A stretch of 20,396 nt of DNA from Gnetum montanum. Taxonomy: Eukaryota; Streptophyta; Gnetopsida; Gnetales; Gnetaceae. Below, one piece after another: positions 19,432 to 20,396 of this stretch (positions are counted from its first letter, which is position 1; each line of letters starts with the position of its first letter). The notes below the pieces were generated by a model that was not told where the DNA came from, made no database searches, and saw only the letters and a list, made by a program, of their open reading frames with translations. Both the position numbers and the translations under genes were made by a program. The stretch is taken from contig MNCI01035134.1 of NCBI GenBank assembly GCA_015680685.1, positions 166,068 to 186,463 of the forward strand, written 5' to 3'.

Positions 19432-19462
19432 GGTTGCGTATACGGGGCAACGTATACGCTGC
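19432..19462. promoter_or_regulatory. GTATACG repeat upstream of the TATA box in unit D
   Basis: GCGTATACG and CGTATACGC occur in direct succession, with palindromic core CGTATACG, within the presumed U3. The same core fills the U3 of element A, a different family. In unit C the aligned bases have lost the motif. Confidence 0.5.
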
Positions 19463-19660
19463 CCAGTCAATGCATTGACTGATTTGCACTTCATCATACC
19501 CCCACAACTAAATAACAACTTGTCCTCAAGTCAAAGAAAGTGAGGAACAAGCTCAATTAAATACACTGTGGATAGGTATGGGATTATTGACTAACTAGAA
19601 ATTTATTCATGTCGTAGTGGATATGAAAAAATTGGGACATAGACACAAAATTTGTGAAAC

Positions 19661-20096
19661 TCATGGGGTTCCTGGTAGTGGTGGCTCCTCCATGGGTGCC
19701 TTTCCTTTGTCCTATGCATCAGGCTTCTAAGATAGATACCGTTGAAGAAGCAGTTGACGTTTCTCCTCTTCTATTTGAGGATTATGAGCCATTCATGCTG
19801 ATGTTCCAATGTTTGATGGAGTCGAAACTTTTCATGAACACAACAACTATGGGAACACTTGATTGGCCTTGACATGCCATGCAGCAAATAACTGTCATTC
19901 CTCTTCATAGGCTTGGGCCTTGACCTCTCCTCCCTTTTCTTAGATAGATTATGTAGTAATAGGAGTTTCATGATGGATGCTGAATGATTGCCTTCTACTC
20001 TGCATGTTCTGCATGAGGTCCTTGGCCTCTGCCTCCCCTAGGTCGTTTGGTTGCACCTTGAGAAGGTCCTCCTTGATGTCTTCTTTTAGGGGTCAT
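19661..20096 (-). pseudogene. Decayed reading frame upstream of unit D, family unknown
   Basis: The frame ending at TGA 19663-19661 reads as protein with coding-like third-base choice in its first part (KEDLLKVQPNDLGEAEAKDL near 20050). It then has about nine stops before a Pro-rich tail (KGKAPMEEPPLPGTP). Its tail resembles the end of the frame before unit C (SEPQEPALLGT), and both sit directly upstream of the related LTR-like units in the same sense. The upstream edge near 20096 is preceded on the minus strand by a T-rich tract and TTATAG, which could be a splice acceptor. Function unknown. Alternative frames are partly open, so the frame choice is moderate. Confidence 0.4.
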
Positions 20097-20396
20097 CTAT
20101 AATCACACAAAGATCAATTATTAGTAAGGCTATTGAAAAATGTTCAATGATGTCATACCTTACTCATTGCCTTTAATAAATGATGAATTCCTTACTTAGT
20201 GTGATTTTAAAGTTAGAGATTTTTCAAGGAAGTCACCCTAAAAGTTTAATGTCGGACTTGGTTTCGAGGAACATTTGATAAAATAATGACAAAGGAAAGA
20301 ATAGGTTTGGCAATGAAATACTCGGAGGGTATAAGATGATGTGGTGGTGTGCAACAAATACAAATTACAAAAGTTACGCAAGTGGGTCCTCCCCAA
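20097..20396. other. Right end of the window, nothing recognised
   Basis: AT-rich, no open frame. If the frame at 19661-20096 begins after an intron, this could be that intron; otherwise it is untranslated sequence of the same element. Confidence 0.35.

Larger units (their letters stand above)
18620..19663 (-). repeat. LTR-like unit D (minus sense)
   Basis: The plus strand starts TGATGAGCGG at 18620 and ends GTGAAACTCA at 19663, so the minus-strand unit is TGAGTTTCAC...CTCATCA with TG...CA ends. It is an inverted relative of C with 4.2 kb between them. Beyond its end the minus strand reads AATGGTAACTTCACAC, where TGG two bases after CA could be a PBS, which would make D a 5' LTR. The coding-like frame upstream (19661-20096) argues instead for a 3' LTR. 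The evidence does not settle this. D keeps more CpGs than C. Confidence 0.6.

Noticed and set aside
19654-19872. 72-residue plus-strand ORF
   Set aside because: Antisense to the decayed minus-strand frame and overlaps the LTR end of unit D.
19996-20096. Basic RGG-rich 33-residue frame starting ATG at 20096 (MTPKRRHQGG...)
   Set aside because: The neighbouring frame has coding-like third-base choice over the same bases and continues to the Pro-rich tail; the RGG frame stops at once.

Overview
The window looks like intergenic DNA of a large, repeat-rich land-plant genome. No host gene, tRNA, rRNA or bacterial-style gene was found. What can be recognised is plant LTR retrotransposon sequence: Ty3/gypsy gag with a CCHC-type knuckle, a retropepsin, LTRs with TG...CA ends and CTATAAATA boxes, and primer-binding sites. 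Almost everything is broken by stop codons and frameshifts. A gymnosperm-like or otherwise slowly purging genome would fit, but the species cannot be read from the sequence.

Layout. (1) Bases 1-2935 are the 5' end of element A on the minus strand: partial gag, a leader with palindromic repeats, a PBS and a full 5' LTR. The rest of A lies beyond the left edge. (2) Bases 3303-12029 are element B, also minus strand and complete from end to end, with a 5-bp target duplication ACTAC on both sides. Reading right to left it has a 5' LTR, a PBS, gag, a protease, then about 2.5 kb of non-coding tandem repeats where RT, RNase H and integrase would be expected, then a 3' LTR. A and B are one family: they share gag, PBS, the LTR start and LTR end. 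A is much better preserved. (3) B sits directly against a plus-strand, stop-riddled, coiled-coil-like reading frame (12031-13309), followed by an LTR-like unit C (13378-14395, plus). (4) Bases 14396-18619 hold AT-rich sequence with two blocks of a degenerate satellite-like repeat, separated by a possible further LTR (about 16354-17540). (5) LTR-like unit D (18620-19663, minus) is an inverted relative of C, followed outward by another decayed minus-strand reading frame (about 19661-20096).

The most notable signal is in the control regions. Element A carries CpG-rich palindromes (cores GCGTATACGC, GCGTAGACGC, AGCGTAAACGCT) in its U3 and again between PBS and gag, plus a direct GCGTAAAC array in R/U5. 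B has inverted-repeat hairpins (GACTATGCTCT...AGAGCATAGTC) in U3 and related motifs in its leader, apparently a CpG-depleted version of the same design. Unit D, from another family, has GTATACG motifs just upstream of its TATA box. All identities and boundaries were read by eye; no alignment or database search was run.
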